A stretch of DNA of 64,000 bases from Pterobdella sp. o SKG-2022 (GCA_964035795.1 OZ038323.1:11482786-11546785); one strand, 5' to 3'. Positions 11,870 through 24,000 are shown, counted from the first letter of the stretch. Translations and numbers: made by a program. Notes: generated by a model from the letters alone, not told the origin.

Positions 11870-13805
11870 TGCGGCAGAAAATATAAGTTAAAAAAATGGT
11901 CTTAAAAGCTGTTGTCTCAAAAACACCGGTTTAATAAAAGCATATAATGTCTCCAGAACTAAAATTTTCTGAAAATATGTATTATACAAATGTTCAATTG
12001 AAGTGTCTTGCATTTAAAGTTTTTTATCGAAAATCCTATCTTCTAATTATAAAATTAAATTTTGAATCAAAAAAACAAATTAGAACGACCTCAAACGTAT
12101 CAACCACACAGATTGTAAATTAATAATGCAAAAGATAAATTTAAAAATCTTATCTCAAAAAGTTTGCTCAATATAAAATTAAAATTTCAAAAAGTAAATT
12201 GATTTTCTTAAAATAGATTAATGTTGAAGAATTTAGTTGTGACAAGCACATTTGTGGAAATATATCATTCAGATTTAATTTATTTTATCTATAAAAACTA
12301 ATAATTTTACCGGAATTTATTATTTTTACTGAAAAAGTTATCATTATTTAAAATTTTTTAAAAATATTATTTAACACCACATACAGTTACTGCAAAGGAA
12401 ACTCATGTTATCAAGTGAAGTGTACTTCATAAAGACTGATGTGAACTTATGACGAGCTTGGTGTTGTTCAAATGATGTGTTTGAAGTGAAGAAAAACAAT
12501 GGAGTGAAAATAAAAAATTAAACATATTTTGTCGTCTGTTTTTGTTGATTTTATGACAAGTTAGGCAGAAATTTTATGTTTTCCCGTCGTTTCCATAGAA
12601 GAATTGATTAATTCGGAAATGAAATGAATTTTTAAAAAGCTGGCAGTAACGATAGAAACAGTTGCAAACAAGAAATATAAGAACTGACAAAAACAATTCC
12701 ATCAATAACACTTATATATTCACACATTTTAAAGAGATCAGTATAAAAAGAATTATCAACATTAAGAAATGATCAGCAGTCCAAAAACCAACTCAACAAA
12801 AAATTATAAAAGCAAGACATGGTCCCAAAAATCACACGGAAATTAGAAAATTAATTATAAAAACTAAGCTTCTCAATATGCCGTTGCAGGGTTGCTTTCG
12901 ATGAGCCGTCGAGTGACGACAGATTCAACGTCATTATAATTATAGTGGCGAAAAAACGCTAACTTCATTAAAAAACAAACAAAGAACTTTTAGATACATC
13001 GTGTTTTTCTTATTGATAAGTTAATATTTATAATTTTGAAAAATATTTTTGTTTTGAAGTTTATTTCTAAAAATCCTCTTTTGGGTCTAAATCATAAAAA
13101 TACATGAGGAATAATAAACAATCATTGTGGGAAATTTTTGCAACCGATACTAATAATCATAATATTGAGAATTATGATTAAAAATATACAAAACTCTTGA
13201 AATATTTTATCACTAATGGTACTAACCCTAGTTAGAGTAAATATCGAATATGAAATGAAATTATCAATATCAACAAAAAGGAGAATAAGGTGCTTGTATT
13301 ATCAATTTTACAACATCTTTAAACATATACTGCCATAAGACATGGAAAAATCAATAATAATAATAAATCTAGAAGAATAATTTTTTTTGTTGCTATTGTT
13401 TTTATTTAACAAAAATCATTAAATGGAAGTGAATACAGTATAAATATAAAATAAAATATAGAAAAACAACAATAAAAAATATAATTTTCACATTATGCAA
13501 AAAAAAATAATAAAGCAAAAAATATATAAAGTGTCAAATTGATGAATAAACTTTATTTTTTTTCAATTTTTAAACACACCAATCATACCTAAACAAGCTT
13601 GCAATAAAAAGTTTATAAAAGAAAAATAGAAAGAAGCTTTGAAAGATCGTTAGATAGATTTTTTTTTACTGACATACAAAACTTCTCAATAATATTTATT
13701 TGTGTTTCTAAATGTACTCGTTTGACTTTTTTCCACTCCTAAATCATATCGTTACCAGTATTCGAAAGAGTTATTGTATTTAATCAGCAAGATGTATAAA
13801 TTTTA
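11870..13805. other. Gene-free AT-rich interval
   Basis: No exon-like stretch on either strand. It contains short A/T runs and one partial match to the TTATCAAGTG inverted-repeat motif near 12405. Nothing functional can be supported. Confidence 0.6.
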
Positions 13806-13810
13806 TATGA

Positions 13811-14040
13811 ATCACTTGATAATGTAAGTTACACTTGAGAAAAGCTTCGTGTTTTAAAGTAATAAATACTTTGTGTTCACCTCACTATACGAAAAAGAAT
13901 TAGAAACAAATTATTAGTTTTTTGAGATTAGTTTTTATTAAATTATTATTTTTTTTTAAATTAGTAATTTTTAATCTGAAATATTTATTAGTTTAAATCA
14001 GGAAGCTTTTCGTAAGTGTAACTTACCTTATCAAGTGATT
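13811..14040. mobile_element. MITE-like element with ~39-bp terminal inverted repeats
   Basis: The left arm 13811-13849 (ATCACTTGATAATGTAAGTT, then ACACTTGAGAAAAGCTTCG) is an inverted copy, with few mismatches, of the right arm 14002-14040 (GAAGCTTTTCGTAAGTGTAA, then CTTACCTTATCAAGTGAT). The 150-bp interior is AT-rich and non-coding. Related arms recur at 24266-24300, 24449-24483, 26793-26840 and 49313-49347. It is non-autonomous; the superfamily is unknown. Confidence 0.7.
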
Positions 14041-14112
14041 TATATCAAATCTATATAATTTAGTATGAGCACATTTTTATAACAATACTGATACTTGTTA
14101 TGTAACTTATAT

Positions 14113-14116
<4 letters not shown>

Positions 14117-14143
<27 letters not shown>

Positions 14144-14145
14144 CC
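14117..14145. repeat. (TA)n microsatellite
   Basis: A short perfect TA dinucleotide run. Confidence 0.9.
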
Positions 14146-14824
14146 ACTTTTATTTTTAATTTTTAATCAATTCTTCAAACTGAGACTAAGTTATTAATAG
14201 AACTTTGTATATGAAGGCTTTTAATATAAAATTTGGTTAGCTTATCAACAGGACGCCAGAACTACCTTTGAATTTAATCTCTTGTTTAAAACACAACACT
14301 TGTGATATTATCATAACATCTATATACAGCATATTGTTTGAAACACATATGTTACTAGAGGTTTTTGATATTAGCAATAATAACACCCCACCAATAATAT
14401 CATTATCAAAGCCAAGACATGTACAGTAGCATAAGCTATTACGGCATATAGACCATCCCTCATGGTGCATGGCGGAGGTACATCCAAAATAAATTAAGAG
14501 TATTGCGCAAACCACTTTGCTTTTTTTTAAAATTTGAAACACAACATTTTGTGATACAATTTCAAAAAGTGATGGCACAAACGAAAATCCTTTTTGAGAC
14601 TGAAAAGTTTTGTGCTCAATCAAAAATGAAAGTTTTTATAGCATGAATAAGATGTGTAAGGAACTAAATTAATCCCCGGTCATAACGGCCTATACAGCCC
14701 TTTATAATGGAAATATGAAACAGCCATGCAAAATGGCAGAATTGTGAAGGCTTTAATTCAAATAGAAATTAAATACTTCTCATTCTATCGCTCCAAATAA
14801 CCAAGATGCATTTGAATATAATTT
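14146..14824. other. Gene-free AT-rich interval
   Basis: A 128-codon minus-strand frame at 14237-14623 exists, but it shows no domain, no splice context and no family resemblance. I regard it as chance. Confidence 0.5.
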
Positions 14825-14908
14825 CAGAACACTAGTTTGTTTATTAAGATACAAAGCTTACCTTGATAACGAAAAGCTTCGTATCTTAATAAACAAACTA
14901 GTGTTCTG
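14825..14908. repeat. Near-perfect hairpin, 35-bp arms, 14-base loop
   Basis: The left arm 14825-14859 begins CAGAACACTAGTTTGTTTAT and ends AAAGCTT. The right arm 14874-14908 is its reverse complement with one mismatch. The loop ACCTTGATAACGAA shares the TTGATAA core of the MITE-like family. Confidence 0.9.
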
Positions 14909-15044
14909 AACTAATCAAGGTGCATGTAAAAGCAATTAGCGGCAATACACATTACTGAGGATAGGCCAAGTTTTATAACCTTGGCTTAGAGAATGACTAT
15001 ATTTTATCATTTTGAATTTCTCAAAATTCATTAGTCTAATGAAT

Positions 15045-15175
15045 CATAAGAATGCACTTATGGAAAATTTCAGCTGAATAAAAATTGTTCACAAGTTCTT
15101 TCAAGAAATTACTCATAAATCAAAAAATATATTTTAAGGAATTCAAATTCACTAAGAACATACGATGTCTCTTGA
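15045..15175. repeat. Dispersed repeat family 2, diverged copy
   Basis: Begins GCACTTATGGAAAATTTCAG and ends ACATACGATGTCTCT. The same end motifs occur at 28446-28549, 56861-56980 (inverted) and, as a fragment, 53595-53655. It is non-coding and of unknown origin. Confidence 0.5.
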
Positions 15176-17580
15176 AAACTATAAATAAAATGTATATAGG
15201 TATTTTTTTTTATTGATTCACAAATAGCTGTATCCATCAAAACGTCGCAGGACTTATGAAAATCGAACATTATTGAACGATGTGTCCAAATTATTGGCTA
15301 ACTTCAAATCAAATAAAACAACACCAACTGTAGGTAAATAAAATTATATATAAAAATAAATCAAAGTTTAAACTATGAAGGAATTGTTAGGTCATCAAGA
15401 AAGCTTACTTGTGTTATCATGGTAAAATTTTAATACGAAAAGGTTCTTGACGTTCAATATTGCATCTTTTGTTCGCTTCTTAGAACAATATCTTGCATAC
15501 TACTTCAGTAGTTTAAACGTCTTATTCATCATTGAATAGAGGTACGAGGCCATTGAAATCTTGGAAATATTCAAGCAAACTATGAACTTCGAGTGATAAT
15601 GTCGAGTATGAACATCAGCTTTCATATTATTTCGGACGTCGATAAGGCTAGCAGATATATGTATATATAATTGCATGCACACAATCATATAAAAATAAAG
15701 CCGATGAAAGTGATAGGATTATTTATTATAGAACATTAGCATATTTGCAACCAAATGGCTAGTTGATTATGAGGAGTGTCTCAAACTTTCTCAGTTATTA
15801 AAAATTGTAATTTTTGTCTTGTTAGGCATAAAAGCTGTATTATAATGTTTGCATTAAGCATTTAAAAAAAGCCTGCGATGTCTAGAATCAACATAACTGA
15901 TGCGTATGGGTTTGTATTGACAGATTATTAGAGACTGGCATATCAGCATAATAATACACTTTTATGGCCACTATTGAAGCGAGTAGTTAAAATTATGACA
16001 GATAGCAACAGAAGTAAAAATTTATATGGATAAATTCATTGATTTTTTTATTATTAAAATTATAATATAAATAACAGTTTTCATTTAATAATTTTCATAT
16101 ACGAAAAATATCTAAAAATATTTTGAAGTCTCGAAAGCTTATCTATATTTCAAAATATAATGAAGAGCACTTGATAAAAAGAGGAAAATCCGTGAGGCTA
16201 GCTGTATGATGAAATAATCATACTACTAGAATTGAACAAATACGATTATATGTTCAAATGAGAACACTTTTTGGGGTTTATTTTAGTGCATCAAAGTGTT
16301 TTCATTTTAATATTTATGTTGGCTTGAAGAATTAAAGTATCTACGGATTCTTAATGAATAAATCAAAAATGGAGTGAATTAAAAAATAAATGTTTAAAAA
16401 AAATAATAATAGTTGAATAAATAAATTAGTAACTGGATGAATAAATCATTTGAGAGCTAGGCCTGCAAATACCTCTGTAGCTTTCTTGGTAAATATTAAG
16501 AAAACCAGATTTTGTAAGTCTAGCTACAAAATAATTAAGATATTGCCTACATAAACTATACTGACAAAATAATTGAAAATAAATGAATTAATATATTAAT
16601 AAATAAATAAAAGATTAAATAAATAAATAAATACAACATGATAGATAAATTTTGTTAACCAGGCTGTTTTATTAACAAAGTTTATTATGGGTTGTAACCT
16701 ACCTGAAATTTATAACACAATGAAGTTTGTTCAATGCAAGATTAATAAGGAATCCGAAAAAATGTACATTTGAAAATTGGTGTTTAAAAATTCATAGAAT
16801 AAAATTAAAAATTATAAAAAAATAAAACTAACAAACCTTATGGAAATTTTTTTTATATGATTATATTTTCAAACAAAAAACTGGTTTTTCGTTTTTGTCA
16901 AATGTAACAAAACTCAATCATCTCAGCATTATAAATCCCCATATCCATCAATATTGATTTGAGCTTAAAAGATCCATAAAGTTGGTACTAAACTGTATAT
17001 AACATTATATTTCACCAGTGTTGGTTCAAGTTCAAAAGATCTGCAAAATTGTTTAAACTGTGTGTTATTGTCTTCTATGCAATGTCATTTGAAAAAAAAA
17101 CTGTAGAAACCTGGAATGAGAATTCTTTCTCGAGCCGCACACAGCTTTTTTAAAGAGGCTATGTCCGTATTGATCGACAAAGGTTTAAGATATGTTATAT
17201 ACAACTATATACAACTTCATATATGAGTGTATACCAGAAAGCATCTTTATAGAGACGTCTATATTCATGAGAATTCTATATACACCTATGGATGACAAAA
17301 ACTCTATGTACGTATGTATATAAATAGAGAAAAATATTTTCCTGATTAGATAGTTTTATGTAAAAATATATTTTTTACACAATTTTTTAATATAAAAAAT
17401 TATAATTTAATTTTTCATATTTGGTGTGATATAAAAAATGTTGAGACCTGATAATGTTGCGAGGGTGTAATGAAACGAAGGTTAATATTTTGGCGAGCGG
17501 CTAGATATAAGTAACAACAGTAATTTGGTTGGATGTACTATTTTTTTCAAAAAATTTAAAAAAAATTTATTTTATATTTA
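15176..17580. other. Gene-free AT-rich interval
   Basis: No exon-like stretch on either strand. Short (AATA)n-type runs occur around 16380-16640. Confidence 0.6.
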
Positions 17581-17585
17581 AAAGT

Positions 17586-17588
<3 letters not shown>

Positions 17589-17660
<72 letters not shown>
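17589..17660. repeat. (AT)n microsatellite
   Basis: A roughly 70-base perfect AT dinucleotide tract. It can form a cruciform or hairpin. Confidence 0.95.
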
Positions 17661-17663
<3 letters not shown>

Positions 17664-18029
17664 CACTTGATATTCTTTCTGAAAAGTTTAAAGTTGCTCT
17701 ATTGCAATGGCTTTGTTGCAACAAAAAAAACAAGTTGAAACCTGGAGAGAAACTATTGAACTAACCACTGGTAACTTTACACCAAACAACAACACAAAAA
17801 CCATTGATAAAAGCCACAACAACACCTTCAGTGTGCTCATTTGAACTTCCAATACAATGTTCCTACCAGAATAAACTGTCTATTGTCCCACCATTGAGTT
17901 TATTTAATAAAAGTTCATTTCATCTCATTTTATTCCTTTCATTGTTTTATTTTATTGTTTAGTTATTTTTAGTTCAAACTGCAATATTTTATTTCTCATT
18001 TTTCATAATGACTATTATTTTTCATACAA

Positions 18030-18339
18030 ATGCAGGTAATATATGTTGTATAATATTATTATTGTTATTGTTGAGATTTTTATAGCGCACAGTTATCAAT
18101 TCAAGATTGCTTCAGAGGCGCTCAAGGCTTGTAAGAGATTATGACTGGGGATGTTTATGGTATAAGTGAGTTTTCAAAAGTTTGCGAAAGTTCATGAGAG
18201 AAGGCGATGAGCGCAAGTTAGAAGGAAGTGAATTCCACAGACGTGGAGCCTGGTGAGAAAAAGAGCGACCAGTAAACAAGCCTGAAGAAACAGGTTGATG
18301 ATGAGGTGGGCTTAAGAATAAGCAAAGCCAGCCACGCAT
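18030..18339 (-). mobile_element. 3' end of a 5'-truncated LINE (non-LTR retrotransposon)
   Basis: The minus-strand frame ending at 18139 contains SFSHQAPRLWNSLPSNLRSS followed by a K/L-rich KLLKTHLY segment. This is the characteristic C-terminus of many LINE ORF2 proteins (F...APRLWNSLP...). Downstream lies AGCGCCTCTGAAGCAATCTT and CTGTGCGCTATAAAAATC, then a CAATAACAATAATAATA tail, as expected for a LINE 3' terminus with a microsatellite tail. It is severely 5'-truncated. Confidence 0.85.
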
Positions 18340-19215
18340 TTGACATCTTGCATAAGCGTCTTTGGAGTCGCCATGGTATCTCTATACGCACGAAGGTTAA
18401 ATTTTATAATGCGTGTGTTCTAACTGTCCTTCTTTATGCTAGTGAAACTTGGACCACATATACCAGGCACCTGAAACAACTTGAGCGTTTTCACCAACAG
18501 TGTTGGCAGATGCACATCAGCGACACCGAAATACTTGAGATGGCAAATATCGGTAGCATTGAAGTCCTAATCTCTAAGCAACAGCTCAGGTGGAGCGGAG
18601 ACTTAGTAAGGTTGCCCAACGAACGGATTCCAAAGCAAATATTTTATGGGCAACTTACCGATGGAAAAAGATTGGCTCACAAACCCAAAAAACGATTCAA
18701 AGATTGCTTGAAACAAACCTTCAAAAAATGCGGCATAAACTCCGTTTCATGGGAAACACAAGCGCAAAACAGGTTTACTTGGAGGAAAGTAAGTTTTGAA
18801 GCAACCGCTCGTTTTGAGGAAAGCAGACGGAAACACGCTAGACAAACGCGATCTCCGGAAAGGAAACATCACCGAGCATGTAACAAAACTGAAGTGCGGT
18901 CATTGTGGGAGACCATGTTTGAGCAGGGCGGGTTTTCTGAGTCATTTAAGGTCCCATCTACATCGTGTCTCTTCGGCCAAGCATGAGAAGGTCAGCTCAG
19001 TGCACACTACTCGTCAGAAACCTATTTACCCAATGCCGTATAGCAATATTTGTAACATCTGTGACAAAATCTGCAAAAGTGTAGGTGGCATGAAAAAGTC
19101 CATATTTTTAATACTCTCACTTATCCATCCATCCCAAATCTTTTCATATATGTGGTAATTGTGGGAAGGTGTGCAAGTCCTCTGCGGGTTTGAAAAGCCA
19201 CCTTCGAGCCAGAAA
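18305..19215 (+). mobile_element. LINE fragment: reverse transcriptase C-terminus plus C2H2 zinc fingers
   Basis: The frame at 18306-18986 reads as the region downstream of the RT fingers/palm of non-LTR elements: RISKASHAFDILHKRLWS, KVKFYNACVLTVLLYASETW, then WSGDLVRLPNERIPKQI. It is disrupted by frameshifts. A second frame from 18796 carries CGHCGRPCLSRAGFLSHLRS-H (C-X2-C-X12-H-X3-H) and a partial CNICDKICKSVGGMK finger. A third frame at 19148-19215 carries CGNCGKVCKSSAGLKSHLRA. Together these form a C-terminal tandem zinc-finger region. The element is 5'-truncated and decayed. It abuts the opposite-strand LINE and runs into TA-rich DNA before the assembly gap. Confidence 0.85.
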
Positions 19216-19272
19216 CTGTTTGCAAAGCAATTTATATATATATATATAAATATATATATATAAATAAATAAA

Positions 19273-19472
19273 NNNNNNNNNNNNNNNNNNNNNNNNNNNN
19301 NNNNNNNNNNNNNNNNNNNNNNNNNNNNNNNNNNNNNNNNNNNNNNNNNNNNNNNNNNNNNNNNNNNNNNNNNNNNNNNNNNNNNNNNNNNNNNNNNNNN
19401 NNNNNNNNNNNNNNNNNNNNNNNNNNNNNNNNNNNNNNNNNNNNNNNNNNNNNNNNNNNNNNNNNNNNNNNN
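19273..19472. other. Assembly gap (200 N)
   Basis: Exactly 200 unresolved bases, flanked on the left by ATAT/AAATA repeats. The round size suggests a placeholder, so true content and length are unknown. Confidence 1.
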
Positions 19473-19720
19473 ATATGTATCAAAAATTATAAGCTCTTGC
19501 TCTAAAAAGTGCATCTACCTTACATTGCTTCCATACTTACCTAAACTCATTGGTCTTAACATTGTAGCAGTCACTGATTTCTCCTGCACAATACAATTAG
19601 GAGTGGGATCACAGTGGCCTGAACTTCAAAAGATTCTAGGCCACATATGTATAATAAAAAAAGAGTACTATATATATACTTGCTGCATCGTTCAACTATC
19701 TAAGCTATAGTTTCATCTTT

Positions 19721-19957
19721 TCAAATCAAATCAATGACGGGTATGATTATAGTGGCATCAACTTCAGGAGTTTTTAGACCACTTTTATTGAACATCTGAC
19801 GCTGAGTCGATTCTCTACTCTGTTTGATTCTTGCTTTCCGGTAGTACTCGCATAAAACTTCATCTTGGGGTGCTATGAGCAGATTTTCTTTTCGAAGGTC
19901 CAGATATCTTCCTTCATGAAAACCTTTCTTTGAAGAAATATTATCAACTTGTGACTA
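19721..19957 (-). CDS. Terminal exon of an unidentified gene
   Basis: After an acceptor-like ATTTTTGTAG/ATTTTAG context the minus strand is open for about 79 codons with protein-like composition (GFHEGRYLDLRKENLLIAPQ, DEVLCEYYRKARIKQSREST, LKTPEVDATIIIPVIDLI) and then a stop at 19721. I do not recognise the family. A possible upstream exon lies around 20200-20262 (HDGAHEVVPCELSTERLANE). It could be a decayed retro-copy. A weakly similar stretch (CAGTGGCC...GGCCAC) at 19600-19650 hints at local duplication. Confidence 0.45.
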
Positions 19958-20737
19958 AAATTTTTGTAGTATAGCTTTGTAGGTTTATTTTTTCCAGCTT
20001 ATTTTTTTTCTTTTTTTTCAAATATATTTATCAATATTTATTTCTACGTAATAATTAATTGAAGGCAAAACTTTATTAGCACCCATCAAAACACAAAGGT
20101 TAATGCTTTTCAAAGTGAATAATGTCTTCAATACCCATCAAATCCTTTCTTCACTCGTTCCTATTAACTTGTACACATCAGCTTTTTGGTGCAAAACTTC
20201 ATATGATGTCTTCATTTGCTAGTCTTTCGGTAGAGAGTTCACAGGGCACTACTTCATGTGCACCATCGTGATAATCCCAAAATAGTAAACAAATCAACAA
20301 TAAATAAAATGAAAAGTGCTAAAAAATTCAGATATAGTGTGAAATTTGACATTCAAGCACAGAATAAGGTTAAAATGATGGAAACTGAACTTAATACGAA
20401 TCAACAGGCGGTCTTTATGTTGAAAAGATGCCCAAACGCTTTCATGCTCATACAAATATATTTATTTCGATGTCATTATTAAATAATTATTTGAATTCTT
20501 TCAATAAAAAAGTGGTCTCAAGTTATTTATTATATTATCAATCAGCATTTTATTCTCGCAAACAAAGATAAACAAAGCATGCACAAGATCAATCCATTGA
20601 GCGTTGGTGGAGCGTTAACGAAGCTTTTAAAGGTGAGCGATAAAATATAAAATCTCTGATAAAATAATAACAAGTTTTGAGCTGTAAAGATTATGAGCGC
20701 CTAAAGTTTTAAAAGCACATTCTTTTGAGCTTCATTG

Positions 20738-23645
20738 TCCGTAGTTGTAATACTCACTTTTCACTTCAATCTTTTCACTCTTCTCACTTTTCCGCACCCC
20801 ATTCTTCGTTGACTTGTACAACATCCTGAATGCAAGAAAAACAAAAAAGTGGTCATCACATTGAATATCTGTCCCTTTATACATGGGAAGAATGAAGCAT
20901 GACGTTCAATTTATTTCAATATTTCTTCTCATATACCTAAACAAAGCCGCATTTAAAATAATATCATAAACATAGTATTATATTCCAAAAATAACAACTG
21001 ACGTGGCCAAGGTGATGTTTGCAATGAGGGAGATGGCAAGACAGGCAGCTAAAACCGCAGCCAAAGCAATGGAACCTGCGAAAATAATACAAGTTTGTAT
21101 CAGGACTTCGAAATTTTGTTGCTATGTTGTTTTTATGTGTAAAGTTGAATAATTTTCAATTCTCAAAATATTAATATAACAGGTAATCCTCAATATAAAA
21201 ATGAAATCTTCAACATTAGGAGGCATATAGCAACGACAAAGAACTAAATGTATTTGATGATATTCATTATCGATATCATTCTTTTAAATTAAGTTTTGCT
21301 CGAAGTCATAATAAAGAAATTTCTCGTTATTATTAAAATTATGATCATAAATATAATGCCTACCATCATGCCATTTTTCATTTGGCAGCTTGACTACTGA
21401 GAAGTGATATTAGAAATTTAACTTTTTGTTGATATATTTTAATAAATTAAATAATTACCTAGTTATATTGATTATTTATATAAATTATTTGTTTTTTTAA
21501 AAGGCAATTAACGCCAAAAATTTGTAGTAACGAAATAACCTTGATCGACGATGGGTGGGGTTTCTAAAAATTTAATGAAATAATTTTATTAATTGATAAA
21601 AATAACAAAAATAAAAATAAAAGATGAAGGGTGAAAAATATGCATGAAAAACTGACTGGAAGTGGTGCTTGTGGGAAGATCTGGGTCAGCTGTAAATGAA
21701 AAAGATGTTTGGAACATTAAACAAGTGAACCAAATTCAACATACTTTCATCCACGTATCTCTGCCAGACCGGGTCTTTGGATTCTGTAGTATTGATTAGA
21801 ATGTTGCATTCCAGTCTTAAAATGATAATCAAACAAAATAAGTCGACCATTTGATCGCCCTTATATGGGGTTTCACTGCGCAATTGATTGGTTTCACAGG
21901 GCGCTACTCCATTTAGACAAACAACTGAAAAACCACAATCAAAACCGATCAACATCAATAAAACTCAAATGATTGAATGAAAGAAAAGGGCACTTGTGAG
22001 GCAGACGAGAGATTGGTTTAGAATACTTCCATCCATCCAGATGTTCCCTTCTTGTGGCTTCATGTAGGTGAATACCTGCATATAATTATACCAATACTAT
22101 AATTAGTATAATCATACCATTAATATACCCGATAATACAATAGGGATAAATAATATACATACACAAAATACAAAGGTATTCATCAGGATACCGGTTAATA
22201 CAAAAATTATGTACAGAATGATGGCTGGTACCATGCTAATAATACCAAAGACCACTAAAATAAATACAAAAGTATAAAAGAGAACTTTAGCGGGATCTTC
22301 TTTGATGGTGTTGGGGTACGGGTAGCCGTGGTACCACTTGTAGAACTCCACTGGAGTCTCTGTAGGAGGCTCATATTATCATCCAATGTAAAAACTATTT
22401 AAAAATATAATAATAATATCTTTTTATTTACTTTACTTATTATTTTTATTAGTTGGAATTATACTAATTGTACAAGAAAATTACACAAACGTAAAATTTT
22501 TTTGTTTCAACATTTTTTAAATCTTTGCATTTAGTCTGGTATATTTATTATAGCTTTTAGAAATTCAACTTTTTATTTAGTTGTTCATATATCATTCCAG
22601 TTGTTTTTGTGGTTATATCGTTTGCGTTCTTATTATTGTTTTTATATCATGCAAGTTGTTATTATTGTTGTTATATCATTGGTGTTGTTGCAACAGAACA
22701 CTCACCCTTCCGACTGTACCACCTCCAATCCATTTTCTTCAGACCAATCCAGTAGGGTCTGTTTTCTTTGAGATGGATTTTTGCTTCCGCCTAACATTTG
22801 TATTGTGGTTGTGGCTTTTAGTTTGTTGTAATGTATGTAATGTAATGTGGTATTTATAAAAAGTTTTTTCTTATAGATCAAAGTGCTTGCTAAAAATTTA
22901 AAGTTGCGAAAACACATCTGTGGAGCAGGTGCTAATTGTCAACCCACGTGGAATTGAACCCGGTAACTTTAGATAATTAGTCTAATGCTCAACCTCTGAG
23001 CTAATTCTTTTTATTTTTCTTATAGCGTTTTGTATACGTGTTATCATTTAGAGACACCATAGAATGATGTAAATAGATAAAGTTTTATAATCAAATGATT
23101 TGATATGAAATCGTCACATGCTGCAAACACCTTAAAATCATTGAACTGTCCTTGTGGAATTATGGCTAAATCTGACTGGTTGATTCTGCAGAGGTTGTAA
23201 GCGTCCATCCACCCTACATCGGGCTGGTCACGGCTGTCGATTGAGGGGTGGTTGTGGTTGGTAAGTGGTGGGTTGGTTGTGTTGGATAGAGGATGGATAC
23301 TGTGTTGAGTAGATCGGGCTTGTGTGAAAAGTGATAGTGGTTTTGTTTGAATAATGATGGTTGTGGGGAGAAGGTCGTACTCAAGTTGGGTGGTTTATAT
23401 ATGAGAGATGAGTCGTCAGCCCCTATAGCTGAGCACAAAACAACAATATCAATTGCAGCCATAAAATATAATACCAGTAGCAGCAATGTTGATAATTACA
23501 GAAAAATTTCATAGCAACTAAAAAAATTTTATTGAGAAGATCATCGACAACAATAATAATGATGATGCCAACGATAGAAGCACTCACTACACATAGCAGC
23601 TCTCAGCCACTTGGAACTTGTCACTGAAACCGACGTCTTGGCAAG
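20738..23645 (-). CDS. C-type lectin domain, single-pass membrane receptor
   Basis: The exons are in order on the minus strand. About 23645-23593 gives CQDVGFSDKFQVAESCY. 23223-23131 gives PDVGWMDAYNLCRINQSDLA. 22790-22706 gives AEAKIHLKENRPYWIGLKKM and DWRWYSRK. 22359-22286 gives TPVEFYKWYHGYPYPNTIKE. 22075-21994 gives VFTYMKPQEGNIWMDGS. The last lectin exon, from 21924, gives VCLNGVAPCETNQ. This follows the CTLD order: AESCY, W-DA--LC, SDLA-I, YWIGL, Y-W--G-P, W-D, VC. The EPN/QPD calcium-site triplet is not obvious, so sugar binding is doubtful. Stalk exons follow (NTTESKDPVWQRYVDES; ADPDLPTSTTSSQ; ETPPIVDQ). Then comes a transmembrane exon at ~21077-21010 (GSIALAAVLAACLAISLIAN) and a basic tail (MLYKSTKNGVRKSEKSEK...YYNYGQ) ending near 20738. 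Confidence 0.75.
22840..23005 (-). mobile_element. tRNA-derived SINE, copy B
   Basis: A diverged copy of the element at 4372-4546, in the same orientation. It shares GGTGCTAATTGTC, GGTAACTTTAGA-AATTAGTC, AATGCTCAACC and the TAATG-GGTATTTATAAA end. It lies in the intron between two lectin-domain exons and is truncated in the acceptor-stem region. Confidence 0.75.
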
Positions 23646-23662
23646 AGCCTGGGTGGTTGTTC

Positions 23663-24000
23663 GTGACGTCAACATACGATACAATAACGAGTAGTGACGT
23701 CAACATACAATACAATAACGAGTATGATTATAGTGATGTAAAAATACAATACAATAACGAGTATGATTATAGTGATGTAAAAATACAATACAATAACGAG
23801 TATGATTATAGTGACGTCAACATACAATACAATAACGAGTATGATTATATGACGTCAACATACAATACAATAACGAGTATGATTGTAGTGACGTCAACAT
23901 ACAATACAATTACGAGTATGATTGTAGTGACGTCAACATACAATACAATTACGAGTATGATTGTAGTGACGTCAACATACAATACAATTACGAGTATGGT
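23663..24000. repeat. 39-bp minisatellite carrying CRE-like TGACGTCA sites
   Basis: Nine tandem units start at 23663, 23694, 23733, 23772, 23811, 23849, 23888, 23927 and 23966. The period is 39 bp, with one 31- and one 38-bp unit. Consensus: GTGACGTCAACATACAATAC then AATAACGAGTATGATTATA. Seven units hold the perfect CRE palindrome TGACGTCA; two have TGATGTAA. The single-base unit-length change breaks any shared reading frame, so it is non-coding. Confidence 0.95.

Noticed and set aside
14237..14623. 128-codon minus-strand frame
   Set aside because: No domain, poor composition, no splice context.
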